From an uncultured Blautia sp. (GTDB lineage Bacteria > Bacillota_A > Clostridia > Lachnospirales > Lachnospiraceae): a DNA stretch of 30,402 bases. Within the stretch, counting starts at the first letter, position 1, and every line of letters begins with the position of its first letter. The notes beneath the pieces were generated by a model. That model ran no database searches and was not told where the DNA came from. It worked only from the letters and a program-made list of their open reading frames with translations. The DNA is taken from the NCBI GenBank assembly GCA_905209435.1, contig CAJLTE010000033.1:1-30402 (forward strand), read 5' to 3'. Made by a program: the position numbers and the translations under genes. Shown one piece after another: positions 8,403-15,532 of the stretch.

Positions 8403-9335
8403 CTACCATCCTTCTTCTGTCTGAATATCAAATTTAAGAAGCTGCTGCTCATAATTCTCTCCCCGTTTTCTCCACTCGGCAGGTGACATCCCAACCATCT
8501 TCCGAAAATTCCGGTTAAAAGTAGAATCTGCCGCAAATCCACATTCTGTGGCAATATCTGTAACGGACTTATCCGTTTTTTTCAGATATTCACATGCAGT
8601 CCGTATCCTTACCAGATTCACATACTCTGCCGGACTCATATGTACATATTTTGAAAAAAGCCTCCTGAAATGGGATTCACTCAGATGACAGTTCGCAGAT
8701 AACCGTGCAATCTTAATGTTCTCCCTGTAATGGTCTGCGATATAGTCCAGTGTATCCGAAATAATCCGCATACTGCGGCTTTGTTCTTCATAGATCATCT
8801 CCTGTTCAGGAGTTCTGTTCAGCCGGGCAATCTGCACCAGCAAAGCCATCAGAATTCCTGCTGCCTCCTGCAGATAAAATTCCTTCTCATTACGCATAAT
8901 ATCCATAATCTTGATAATACACTCCGCAATAAACGGCTGCTCTTCTTCCTTCATAAACAACGCCCTGGAGTTAATCCTGCGTATCATTTTTTCTGCCTGC
9001 ATCGGTGTCTCACAGTTTTTTCTCAGAAATCCCTCCACATCAATAAACAGATATTCCCATTTGCAGACTGTATTTTCCCTGCTGTTCGTTGTATGAGGAA
9101 ACTTCTCCGGAATCACAGAAAACTCCCGTCCAGAAAAAGCCCTCTTCTCCTCATTCAGAGTAAGAATTCCCTGACCATAATAGCAGAACCCGACTTCCAT
9201 AAAATTATGAAAATGCAGATCATCCACTCCCGTTCCATAATTCAACACCCACCGTTCTCCAAGAAGCGGCAGGATTGGGCTTCCTGCTGGCATATAATAA
9301 TAGCGTAATTCTATTTTAGGTTTCCTTTTTTTCAT
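8403..9335 (-). CDS. AraC-family transcriptional regulator with N-terminal cupin domain
   Basis: 310-residue AraC-type regulator. The N-terminal part (about 30-150) is a cupin-like AraC-binding domain, with LHFHNFMEVGFCYYGQGILTL followed by FSVIPEKFPHTTNS. The C-terminal 100 residues hold two helix-turn-helix motifs, with IARLSANCHLSESHFRRLF and ATECGFAADSTFNRNFRK then MSPAEWR. The ATG at 9333-9335 has only a modest ribosome site (GGGG about 10 nt upstream). The gene sits directly upstream of lacZ on the same strand with the lacZ promoter in the 180-bp gap, so it most likely controls lacZ. Ligand unknown; lactose or a galactoside is an inference. Confidence 0.92.
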   Translation of the reverse strand: MKKRKPKIELRYYYMPAGSPILPLLGERWVLNYGTGVDDLHFHNFMEVGFCYYGQGILTLNEEKRAFSGREFSVIPEKFPHTTNSRENTVCKWEYLFIDVEGFLRKNCETPMQAEKMIRRINSRALFMKEEEQPFIAECIIKIMDIMRNEKEFYLQEAAGILMALLVQIARLNRTPEQEMIYEEQSRSMRIISDTLDYIADHYRENIKIARLSANCHLSESHFRRLFSKYVHMSPAEYVNLVRIRTACEYLKKTDKSVTDIATECGFAADSTFNRNFRKMVGMSPAEWRKRGENYEQQLLKFDIQTEEGW

Positions 9336-9383
9336 GTTTGTTTACCCCAATCACTGTACTGCTATTCACAAATAATATTTATA

Positions 9384-9411
9384 ATTTTACCATAAAAAAA
9401 CAAAGTTCCAA
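9384..9411 (-). promoter_or_regulatory. Promoter of the AraC gene upstream of lacZ
   Basis: On the minus strand TTGGAA (9406-9411) and TAAAAT (9384-9389) are 16 bp apart, about 50 bp before the start codon. The palindromic repeat at 9448-9658 begins about 37 bp upstream of the -35. Confidence 0.5.
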
Positions 9412-9447
9412 TCTCTTTTTATGTCTTCAATCTCAGCTACCAGTACC

Positions 9448-9658
9448 CAGCGCCGAAAAATAGTTTCTTTCATGTGCATTTGCAGGATACTTAGATATTC
9501 TTAGCTGCCAAAAATCTGCGTTATGAGCCATCAAGGTCACTGTCTGAGCGGCAGCGAGTTTGACCTTGATGGCTCATGGTTTTAGCAGATTTTGGGCAGC
9601 TTAGAATATCTTAGTATCCGAAACCGCACATGAAAGAAACTATTTTTCGGCGCGTCCC
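9448..9658. repeat. Long palindromic intergenic repeat, copy 1 of 3
   Basis: A 211-bp near-perfect inverted repeat bounded by CAG on the left and GCGTCCC on the right. Outer arms AAAAATAGTTTC.. (from 9456) pair with ..GAAACTATTTTT (to 9648). A conserved middle stem follows (TTAGATATTCTTAG / CTTAGAATATCTTAG and AAAAATCTGC / GCAGATTTT). The inner arms CCATCAAGGTCA and TGACCTTGATGG are perfectly complementary, and the apex is CTGTCTGAGC..GCGAGTT. There is no coding frame. It fills most of the 380-bp gap between the AraC gene and the yerC terminator, whose T-tract begins 11 nt from its right end. The same middle stem and apex recur at 11081-11292 and 26052-26263. Confidence 0.93.
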
Positions 9659-9669
9659 TCTTGACACAC

Positions 9670-9702
9670 AAAAAAAGGACAGGCACTTCCCACCTGTCCT
9701 TT
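9670..9702 (-). terminator. Intrinsic terminator after the yerC-like gene
   Basis: AAAGGACAGG (9674-9683) and CCTGTCCTTT (9693-9702) form a perfect 10-bp stem with a 9-nt loop. On the minus strand it is followed by seven T residues. It lies 13 nt beyond the yerC stop. Confidence 0.92.
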
Positions 9703-9715
9703 CATCATCTGTATC

Positions 9716-10021
9716 TTATTCGCTCTTAGCTTCCTTCTCTTCCATTCTGGAGAACACCATCTCATAACCATCATTACCATAATTTAATGAACGATTCACA
9801 CGACTGATCGTTGCAGTGGAAGCTCCGGTCTTTTCTGAAATGTCAAGATATGTTCTTTTGTCCATCAGCATCTTGGCAACTTCAAAACGCTGTGATAAAG
9901 AAAGAAGTTCATTGATCGTGCATACATCCTCAAAAAAAGTATAGCATTCTTCTTTATCCTTCAGGCAAAGAATCGCTTCAAAAAGCTGATCCACAGCCTC
10001 TGTTCTGATCTTTTTACTCAT
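9716..10021 (-). CDS. yerC: YerC/YecD family TrpR-related protein
   Basis: 101-residue all-helical protein of the TrpR-like superfamily. Its core CTINELLSLSQRFEVAKML and the recognition region TYLDISEKTGASTATISRV (about 57-75), followed by NRSLNYGNDGYE, are the hallmarks of the YerC/YecD family. It presumably binds DNA as a dimer; the targets of this family are poorly known. The ribosome site AAAGGAGC stands 8 nt before the ATG. It is a single gene with its own terminator. An inverted repeat lies 53-77 bp upstream of the start and could be a self-binding site. Confidence 0.93.
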   Translation of the reverse strand: MSKKIRTEAVDQLFEAILCLKDKEECYTFFEDVCTINELLSLSQRFEVAKMLMDKRTYLDISEKTGASTATISRVNRSLNYGNDGYEMVFSRMEEKEAKSE

Positions 10022-10073
10022 TTTCCTGCTCCTTTAGAACCCTGTTCTTCTATTCTTTCAATTCTTCACTCGA

Positions 10074-10098
10074 CGGACATATGTATTTAGAATGTCCG
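10074..10098. promoter_or_regulatory. Inverted repeat upstream of yerC
   Basis: CGGACAT (10074-10080) and ATGTCCG (10092-10098) form a perfect 7-bp inverted repeat with an 11-nt spacer, centred about 65 bp before the yerC start. It is either an operator for a dimeric repressor or a leader hairpin. No T-tract follows it in either direction. Confidence 0.35.
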
Positions 10099-10247
10099 TA
10101 TCATATTTCTGACAGTGATATTTTACCACGTTAAAACATAAGAAGCAAGCGTTTAACCATAAAGAAATCAGAGATTTTCAGATTTTATTAAAATAAACTC
10201 TCCATGAACAGTAAATCCTCTTCTATATCGACCATTTTCGACACATA

Positions 10248-10970
10248 TCAGAATTTACGATTCACATATTTCCTGATTGCATCCACAGAACGATTCAGCA
10301 CCAGCTCTTCCGGAAAATCCAGTTTTGTCAGCAAATCTCTGGCCAGATCAAACTCCCCGATCAACAGGTCAAAATGCGCATCACTGTCCATCACAACCGG
10401 AACCTGATACTTCATGCACAAATTCAGCATCACTGTATCATTCTCCACCGCATTCTCACGTGTACAGTCAGGATCCATAGAGTGATTATTCAATTCCAGA
10501 ACCTTACCATATTCCTTTGCTCCCTGAACCAGAGCTTCATAATCAATCTCATATCTCCCATCATCCGGATGCCCGATAATATTCACATAAGGATTCTTCA
10601 TCACATTCAGATACGCCTCTGTATTCTCAAGCTTAGATGCCGGCTTCATACACGGAGTATGCAGACTCGCGATCACCACATCCATACCAGAAAGCGTTTT
10701 CTCCCCCAGATCCACAGTCCCCTGCGAATCCAGAATATTCACCTCAGATCCCAGCAACAGCTGAATCCCATACATCTCCCTCGGCACAACCTTAAGATTG
10801 TGAAAATAAAACTTATGACAAGTCCCCGGCATACTCGGCGCATGCTCCGTAATCCCAAGAAGTTCCAGTCCTTTATCTGAAGCAGCCTTCGCCATCTCTC
10901 TCAATGAGCAATATGCATGACCGCTGGCTATTGTATGTGTATGTAAATCTAATACTGAATTGTACTTCAT
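10248..10970 (-). CDS. PHP-domain phosphoesterase (YcdX-like phosphatase)
   Basis: 240-residue metal-dependent hydrolase of the PHP superfamily, YcdX-like branch. Metal ligands seen are H10 and H12 in DLHTHT, H18, E42-H43 in GITEHAP, the E of LLGSEVNIL, the H of ASLHTP, the H of IGHPDDGRY, and D and H of DSDAH near the end. YcdX-type enzymes bind a trinuclear zinc site and hydrolyse phosphomonoesters; the physiological substrate is not known. The length is normal for the family. A GAGGAG ribosome site precedes the ATG, and a good promoter lies about 40-65 bp upstream. It stands alone between yerC and repeat copy 2. Confidence 0.93.
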   Translation of the reverse strand: MKYNSVLDLHTHTIASGHAYCSLREMAKAASDKGLELLGITEHAPSMPGTCHKFYFHNLKVVPREMYGIQLLLGSEVNILDSQGTVDLGEKTLSGMDVVIASLHTPCMKPASKLENTEAYLNVMKNPYVNIIGHPDDGRYEIDYEALVQGAKEYGKVLELNNHSMDPDCTRENAVENDTVMLNLCMKYQVPVVMDSDAHFDLLIGEFDLARDLLTKLDFPEELVLNRSVDAIRKYVNRKF

Positions 10971-11008
10971 AATTAAATTCTCCTCATATCGTAAAATCTT
11001 TCCCTCAC

Positions 11009-11037
11009 ATTATACTTCCATCCCCCAACATTTCCAA
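11009..11037 (-). promoter_or_regulatory. Promoter of the PHP phosphoesterase gene
   Basis: Minus strand: TTGGAA (11032-11037), 17-bp spacer, TATAAT (11009-11014), about 38 bp before the start codon. It lies between repeat copy 2 (from 11081) and the gene. Confidence 0.65.
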
Positions 11038-11080
11038 GTAAATTTACACAGATAAAAAAGAATTTACACTGTTCAATAAA

Positions 11081-11292
11081 CAGCATATAAAAATATTCTC
11101 TTTCTCTTGCATTTGCAGGATACTTAGATATTCTTAGTCGGCAAAAATCTGCGTTATGAGTAAAATGACACACTGTCTGAGCCGTAGGCGAGTTTGTGTC
11201 ATTTTACTCATGCCTTTAGCAGATTTTTGGCGGCTTAGAATATCTTAGTGTCCGAAACCGCACGAGAAAGAGAATATTTTTATATGCGTCCC
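11081..11292. repeat. Long palindromic intergenic repeat, copy 2 of 3
   Basis: 212-bp copy with the same boundaries (CAG ... GCGTCCC), middle stem and apex as copy 1, but different arms. The outer arm reads AAAAATATTCTCTTTCTC (from 11089) against GAGAAAGAGAATATTTTT. The inner arm is TAAAATGACACA against TGTGTCATTTTA. Pairing is kept despite the sequence change. It takes up half of the 401-bp gap between the PHP gene and mmsB; the rest is the PHP promoter and the mmsB terminator, whose T-tract lies 7 nt from the repeat's right end. Confidence 0.93.
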
Positions 11293-11299
11293 TTAATTC

Positions 11300-11336
11300 A
11301 AAAAAACAGAGCCTGCACTTTTTCTGCAAGCCCTGT
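11300..11336 (-). terminator. Intrinsic terminator of the mms transport operon
   Basis: On the minus strand ACAGGGCTTGCA pairs with TGCAGGCTCTGT (12 bp, two G-U pairs) around a 7-nt loop, followed by seven T residues. It begins 35 nt after the mmsB stop. Confidence 0.88.
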
Positions 11337-11371
11337 CAAAAATTTCCATTTCAAGGAGGAATACAAAATTT

Positions 11372-12544
11372 TTATTTTACGATAAAGGATTTTCTCTTAC
11401 TTACAACATCAAAGATAACTGCTGCCAGAAGAACAAGACCCTTAACAACTTTCTGAATATTCTGGTCAATACCCATAATACTCATACCTAAGTTCAAAAC
11501 ACCCATCAAAAGAGCACCAATAATAACTCCAGGAACAGTACCGGTTCCGCCATAAGCAGAAGCACCACCAATGAAGCAGGAACCAATCGCATCCATCTCA
11601 AAGTTTGTACCAGCCTGCGGATTAGCAGAATTCAGACGAGCCATAGTAACCATACCTGCGATAGCTGCCAGAAGACCCATATTTAAATAAGCCAGGAAAT
11701 AAACCTTATTCGTATTGATACCGGAAAGCTTAGTAGCCTTCTCATTACCACCAACTGCATAGAAATAACGTCCTGTAGTTGTCTTGGAAGCAATGTATGT
11801 ATAAATCGCAATAATAACAGCTACCCAAACCAGAGAGTTCGGAATACCTTTATACTGAGCCAGACGGAACATAAATGCCAGAACAACTGCACAGATCAGA
11901 ACCATCTTAATCGCTGCGCCGCCAAAAGCTTCTACACTATAACCTTTCTTAGCACGGTCTGCACGATTCTTCATAACAAGTAAAACATAAACAATACAAA
12001 CGATAATACCAACTGCAAAACATGTAACATTAAATCCTTCTTTTCCAAAAAAATCCGGAATGTAGTTATTAAACAGTCCCAGGTAAGCATCCGGCATTGG
12101 AGCCAGTGTCTGTCCCTGAAGAACTACGTTTGATAAACCACGGAATGCAAGCATACCTGCCAGAGTTACGATAAACGGTGGGATTCGTACATAAGCGATC
12201 CAGAATCCCTGCCATGCGCCGATTGCAATACCAGTGATCAGCATTACAAGCATTGTAAGATATGGATTCATATTATTGAGAACCATCATCTTACCGCCGA
12301 CTGCTGCAACAAAACATACAACAGAACCAACAGAAAGGTCGATGTTACCACCGGTTAAGATACAGAACAACATACCTGTTGCAAGAATAAATACATATGC
12401 ATTCTGAGCTACAAGGTTATTTACGTTCTGTGGCAGAAGCATAACACCTTTGGTGTTTGCCGTAAACATAATGACCACCAGAACCAGAACGATCACCATG
12501 GTATATTTCTTTAATACTTCTGAAAAACTAAGCTTTTTCTCCAT
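11372..12544 (-). CDS. mmsB: Multiple-monosaccharide ABC transporter permease (MmsB/GguB type)
   Basis: 390-residue inner-membrane permease of the ribose/xylose (RbsC/XylH) class. About ten hydrophobic segments are visible, starting with TMVIVLVLVVIMFTAN near 15-30. The conserved GGNIDLSVGSVV lies near 65-76, the cytoplasmic loop PFIVTLAGMLAFRGLS near 123-138, YFYAVGGNEKATKLSGIN near 260-277, and the end-loop GGTGTVPGVIIGALLMG near 335-351. Length about 390 and the long central insert favour the MmsB/XylH group over RbsC (about 320). It starts 5 nt after mmsA, with an AAAGGAGC site overlapping the mmsA end, and ends the operon. Substrate range (xylose, galactose, arabinose, glucose) is inferred from the family. 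Confidence 0.93.
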   Translation of the reverse strand: MEKKLSFSEVLKKYTMVIVLVLVVIMFTANTKGVMLLPQNVNNLVAQNAYVFILATGMLFCILTGGNIDLSVGSVVCFVAAVGGKMMVLNNMNPYLTMLVMLITGIAIGAWQGFWIAYVRIPPFIVTLAGMLAFRGLSNVVLQGQTLAPMPDAYLGLFNNYIPDFFGKEGFNVTCFAVGIIVCIVYVLLVMKNRADRAKKGYSVEAFGGAAIKMVLICAVVLAFMFRLAQYKGIPNSLVWVAVIIAIYTYIASKTTTGRYFYAVGGNEKATKLSGINTNKVYFLAYLNMGLLAAIAGMVTMARLNSANPQAGTNFEMDAIGSCFIGGASAYGGTGTVPGVIIGALLMGVLNLGMSIMGIDQNIQKVVKGLVLLAAVIFDVVSKRKSFIVK

Positions 12545-12549
12545 CTTCT

Positions 12550-14088
12550 TTACGCTCCTTTTCCTGATTTTACGATCTTTGACATGATCAGTTCGGATGT
12601 TGCCTCTTCTTTGCTGACTTCTCCTACGAACTTGCCTTCATTCATGATATAGATCCTGTCTGACATTCCCAGTACTTCCGGAAGTTCAGAAGAAATCATG
12701 ATAACAGATTTTCCTGCTGCAACCAGATCGTTGATAATACAGTAAATTTCGTACTTTGCACCCACGTCAATACCACGGGTAGGTTCATCCAGAATCAGAA
12801 TATCCGGTTCTGCGAACATCCATTTCGCAAGAAGGACTTTCTGCTGGTTACCACCACTTAAGTTACCTACATTCTGCTCAACAGATGGACATTTTGTTTT
12901 CAGCTTTTTCCTGTATTCTTCGGCTACTGCATACTCTTTATCTGCATCGATCACCTGTCCATTGCTGATGCCTTTCATATTTGCAAGTGATGTGTTCATT
13001 TTGATGGATTTGGAAAGGATCAGTCCGTTTCCTTTTCTGTCCTCTGTAACATAAGCAAGTTTATTATCGATTGCTTCCTGTACAGTGTTCAATTTCACTT
13101 CTTTTCCGTTCATAAAGATCTGACCGGAAATCTTGGTTCCATAGCTCTTTCCGAAGATACTCATGGCAAGCTCTGTACGTCCTGCACCCATCAGTCCGGA
13201 AATACCCACTACTTCCCCTTTATGGATCTTAAATGATACATTATCTACTACTTTACGTTCTGAGTACAACGGATGATAAACAGTCCAGTTCTTCACTTCC
13301 ATGGAAACAGCTCCGACTTTTACATCCGGGCGTTTCGGGAATCGGTCTGTCATCTCACGGCCAACCATACCCTGAATGATACGCTGCTCTGAAAAGTCAT
13401 CTACTTTCTTATCCAGAGTCTCGATGGTTGAGCCGTCACGGATAACTGTGATCTTATCCGCTACATAAGAGATTTCGTTTAATTTATGGGAAATGATAAT
13501 CGATGTCATTCCCTGTTCTTTAAATTTCAGCAGCAGATCCAGCAGTGCCTGAGAGTCATCTTCATTCAGAGATGCTGTCGGCTCATCCAGGATCAGGAGT
13601 TTCGCATGTTTCGCCAGTGCTTTCGCGATTTCTACCAGCTGCTGTTTACCTACACCAATATCCTTGATCAAAGTTCTGGAGGATTCCTCCAGTCCTACTA
13701 TTTTCAAATATTTGTCTGCTTCTCCATAGGTTTCATTCCAGTTGATGGAGAAGGATTTACCTCTTTCATTACCCAGGTACATGTTCTCGCCGATGGTCAT
13801 ATAGGGAATCAGCGCAAGTTCCTGGTGAATGATTACAATTCCTTTTTCTTCACTGTCTTTGATTGTATTGAATTTACAGATTTCACCGTTATAAATGATG
13901 TTGCCTTCATAGGTTCCATACGGATAAATACCACTTAATACATTCATCAGGGTAGATTTTCCGGCACCGTTCTCACCTACCAGTGCGTGGATCTCGCCTT
14001 CTTCTACCTGAAGATTTACGTTATCCAGTGCCTTTACACCCGGGAAAGTTTTGGTGATATTCTTCATTTCCAAAAGTATCTTAGCCAA
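12550..14088 (-). CDS. mmsA: Multiple-monosaccharide ABC transporter ATP-binding protein (MmsA/GguA type), TTG start
   Basis: 512-residue double ATPase that powers sugar import with MmsB. The first nucleotide-binding domain has Walker [10 protein letters not shown] (38-46), Q-loop [14 protein letters not shown], signature [14 protein letters not shown] and Walker [12 protein letters not shown]. The second has the degenerate Walker [10 protein letters not shown], signature [14 protein letters not shown] and Walker [16 protein letters not shown]. Loss of the lysine in the second P-loop is normal for carbohydrate-uptake ATPases of this class. The [12 protein letters not shown] insertion is typical of MmsA/GguA. 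The only good start is TTG (14086-14088), with GGGAGG 10 nt upstream. A 170-nt gap with two hairpins separates it from the binding-protein gene. Confidence 0.95.
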   Translation of the reverse strand: MAKILLEMKNITKTFPGVKALDNVNLQVEEGEIHALVGENGAGKSTLMNVLSGIYPYGTYEGNIIYNGEICKFNTIKDSEEKGIVIIHQELALIPYMTIGENMYLGNERGKSFSINWNETYGEADKYLKIVGLEESSRTLIKDIGVGKQQLVEIAKALAKHAKLLILDEPTASLNEDDSQALLDLLLKFKEQGMTSIIISHKLNEISYVADKITVIRDGSTIETLDKKVDDFSEQRIIQGMVGREMTDRFPKRPDVKVGAVSMEVKNWTVYHPLYSERKVVDNVSFKIHKGEVVGISGLMGAGRTELAMSIFGKSYGTKISGQIFMNGKEVKLNTVQEAIDNKLAYVTEDRKGNGLILSKSIKMNTSLANMKGISNGQVIDADKEYAVAEEYRKKLKTKCPSVEQNVGNLSGGNQQKVLLAKWMFAEPDILILDEPTRGIDVGAKYEIYCIINDLVAAGKSVIMISSELPEVLGMSDRIYIMNEGKFVGEVSKEEATSELIMSKIVKSGKGA

Positions 14089-14131
14089 TTTCTATTTCCC
14101 TCCCTTTCCATAACAAAGCATTTAAGTACGT

Positions 14132-14160
14132 CTTGGAAAGAAACGGAAATTTCTTCCAAG
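14132..14160. other. Intercistronic stem-loop 2 (ChvE-like gene to mmsA)
   Basis: CTTGGAA-A-GAAA pairs with TTTC-TTCCAAG around a short loop, 44 nt before the mmsA start. No T-tract. Three TATCTT repeats on the minus strand lie just beside it (about 14158-14195). Probably a leader element for mmsA translation or an RNA-processing feature. Confidence 0.4.
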
Positions 14161-14214
14161 ATAGATTTCTCTAAGATAGTTCTTCTTGTAAGATAAATAC
14201 TTATTACTGATTAA

Positions 14215-14241
14215 TACAGGCGGGAACTGCGCCCGCCTGTA
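14215..14241. other. Intercistronic stem-loop 1 after the ChvE-like gene
   Basis: TACAGGCGGG and CCCGCCTGTA form a perfect 10-bp GC-rich stem with a 7-nt loop, 18 nt beyond the binding-protein stop. No T-tract follows on the minus strand, so it is not a classical terminator. Such hairpins often protect the 3' end of binding-protein mRNA and raise its level over the downstream transporter genes. Confidence 0.65.
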
Positions 14242-14258
14242 CAGTTTGTTAATTCTTA

Positions 14259-15326
14259 TTATTTAATCTGATCCTCTGTATAATATCCGGAATCAATCAG
14301 CATTTCTTTGTAATTGTCAACAGTTACAACAACCGGATCGCAAAGGTATGTCGGGATAACGCCTGTGCCGTTGTCATAAGATTCTGTATCGTTGATCTCC
14401 GGTTCTTCGCCGTTCATGATAGCGTCAACCATGTTAACTACTGCAGATGCAAGAGCACGTGTATCTTTGAATACGGACATAGCCTGTTTTCCTGCTACAA
14501 GGTTCTTAACGTTTGGTGTATCACAGTCCTGACCAGTGATAATCGGATACTCTCCTGTGTAGGAAGCTGCAAGTGCGTTTTCTACACCAAGTGCTGTGGA
14601 GTCGTTGGAGCAGAGAACTGCGTCAAGGTTTGTTCCGTCAGAATAGTTACCAGCGATGATTGTATCCATTCTGTCCTGAGCTTTCGCACTGTCCCAGTTA
14701 GCAGTTGCAACCTGCTCGAACTCTGTCTGTCCGGATTTAACTACCAGTTTGCCTTCGTCGATGTATTTCTGAAGGACATCCATTGCTCCGCCAAAGAAGA
14801 AGTTACAGTTGTTGTCACCAGGATCACCTGTAAACAGCTCGATGTTGAACGGTCCGTCCTGATTGTCAAGGTCAAGTGCGTCTACTAAGTATTCGCCCTG
14901 TTTCTGGCCTACTTTGTAGTTATCAAATGTTGCATAGTATGTAACTGCATCTGAGTTCATAAGCAGACGGTCATAGGAGATAACCGGAATTCCAGCTTCT
15001 TTTGCCTGTTTCAGAGGCTCGCCAAGGCTACTTCCGTCGATAGATGCTACAACCAGAAGGTCACATCCGTTCGCTACCTGGTTCTCAAGCTGTGAAACCT
15101 GTGTGCTTACATCATTGGATGCATACTGAAGATCTACTTCATATCCAGCTGCTTCCAGCTCTTTCTTCATGTTCTCGCCATCCTGGTTCCATCTCTGAAG
15201 GTCCTTGGTAGGCATTGTAACACCGATCAGTTTCTTATCATCCGCTTTAACAGCTACACCCGGGATGACTACCATACCAGCTACCATTGATGCGCAAAGA
15301 ATTGCAGATACGACTTTCTTTCTCAT
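14259..15326 (-). CDS. chvE: Multiple-monosaccharide ABC transporter substrate-binding protein (ChvE-like)
   Basis: 355-residue periplasmic-binding-protein-like sugar receptor (type 1 fold). Motifs of the ChvE/XylF group are present: GVTMPTKDLQRWNQDG, QVSQLENQVANGCDLLVVA, GIPVISYDRL, ATFDNYKVGQKQGEYL, VLCSNDSTALG and ITGQDCD. The start is ATG 15324-15326 with GGAGG 9 nt upstream; a 12-codon extension to 15362 lacks a ribosome site. Residues 1-27 form a signal peptide with a probable signal peptidase I cut after VKA. No lipobox cysteine is visible, which is odd for a Gram-positive binding protein. It is first in the operon with mmsA and mmsB and likely feeds that transporter. Confidence 0.92.
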   Translation of the reverse strand: MRKKVVSAILCASMVAGMVVIPGVAVKADDKKLIGVTMPTKDLQRWNQDGENMKKELEAAGYEVDLQYASNDVSTQVSQLENQVANGCDLLVVASIDGSSLGEPLKQAKEAGIPVISYDRLLMNSDAVTYYATFDNYKVGQKQGEYLVDALDLDNQDGPFNIELFTGDPGDNNCNFFFGGAMDVLQKYIDEGKLVVKSGQTEFEQVATANWDSAKAQDRMDTIIAGNYSDGTNLDAVLCSNDSTALGVENALAASYTGEYPIITGQDCDTPNVKNLVAGKQAMSVFKDTRALASAVVNMVDAIMNGEEPEINDTESYDNGTGVIPTYLCDPVVVTVDNYKEMLIDSGYYTEDQIK

Positions 15327-15379
15327 TGTAAAAATCCTCCATTTCTTTTTTACGTTTCCCACGTTTTCTTGATGATGTT

Positions 15380-15426
15380 ACTATAGCACAGGGATATCTG
15401 GACATGGTTGGCAAGAAACAAGACAT
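15380..15426 (-). promoter_or_regulatory. Promoter of the chvE-mmsAB operon with a 21-bp direct repeat
   Basis: Minus strand: TATAGT (15380-15385) as -10, no recognisable -35. ATGTC occurs at 15401-15405, overlapping the -35 position, and again exactly 21 bp upstream at 15422-15426. This spacing suits the AraC-type output domain of the response regulator at 16636-18231. It begins right after the terminator of the signalling operon. Confidence 0.5.
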
Positions 15427-15439
15427 TTCGGGCAAAATA

Positions 15440-15470
15440 AAAAATGTCCTGTATGCAACAGGACATTTTT
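15440..15470 (-). terminator. Intrinsic terminator of the sensing operon
   Basis: AAAAATGTCCTG and CAGGACATTTTT make a perfect 12-bp stem with a 7-nt loop. On the minus strand the T run continues (TTTTTTATTTT). It separates the sensor operon from the transporter operon. Confidence 0.93.
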
Positions 15471-15532
15471 GTTACAAAAATATGCTAGTACATCAACAAG
15501 TTGACTTTTGAAACGATCCAGCAGTATCCTAT

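Noticed and set aside
9448..9658. Repeat copies as a CRISPR array, retron or group II intron
   Set aside because: Copies are kilobases apart with no spacers. There is no cas, reverse transcriptase or intron domain V nearby, and the ends do not match intron boundaries.
9448..9658. Target-site duplications flanking the repeat
   Set aside because: I compared the flanks of all three copies and found no matching direct repeats. Copy 3 flanks are complementary (TTTTAAT/ATTAAAA), not duplicated.
10689..10702. Catabolite-response-element-like palindrome AGAAAGCGTTTTCT
   Set aside because: It lies inside the PHP coding region, where it encodes conserved-looking residues, and it misses the outer consensus bases. 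I saw no convincing cre at the aga, lacZ or mms promoters.
10973..11173. 66-codon open frame on the minus strand
   Set aside because: It runs through the PHP promoter and half of repeat copy 2 and has no ribosome site. The repeat explains the sequence.
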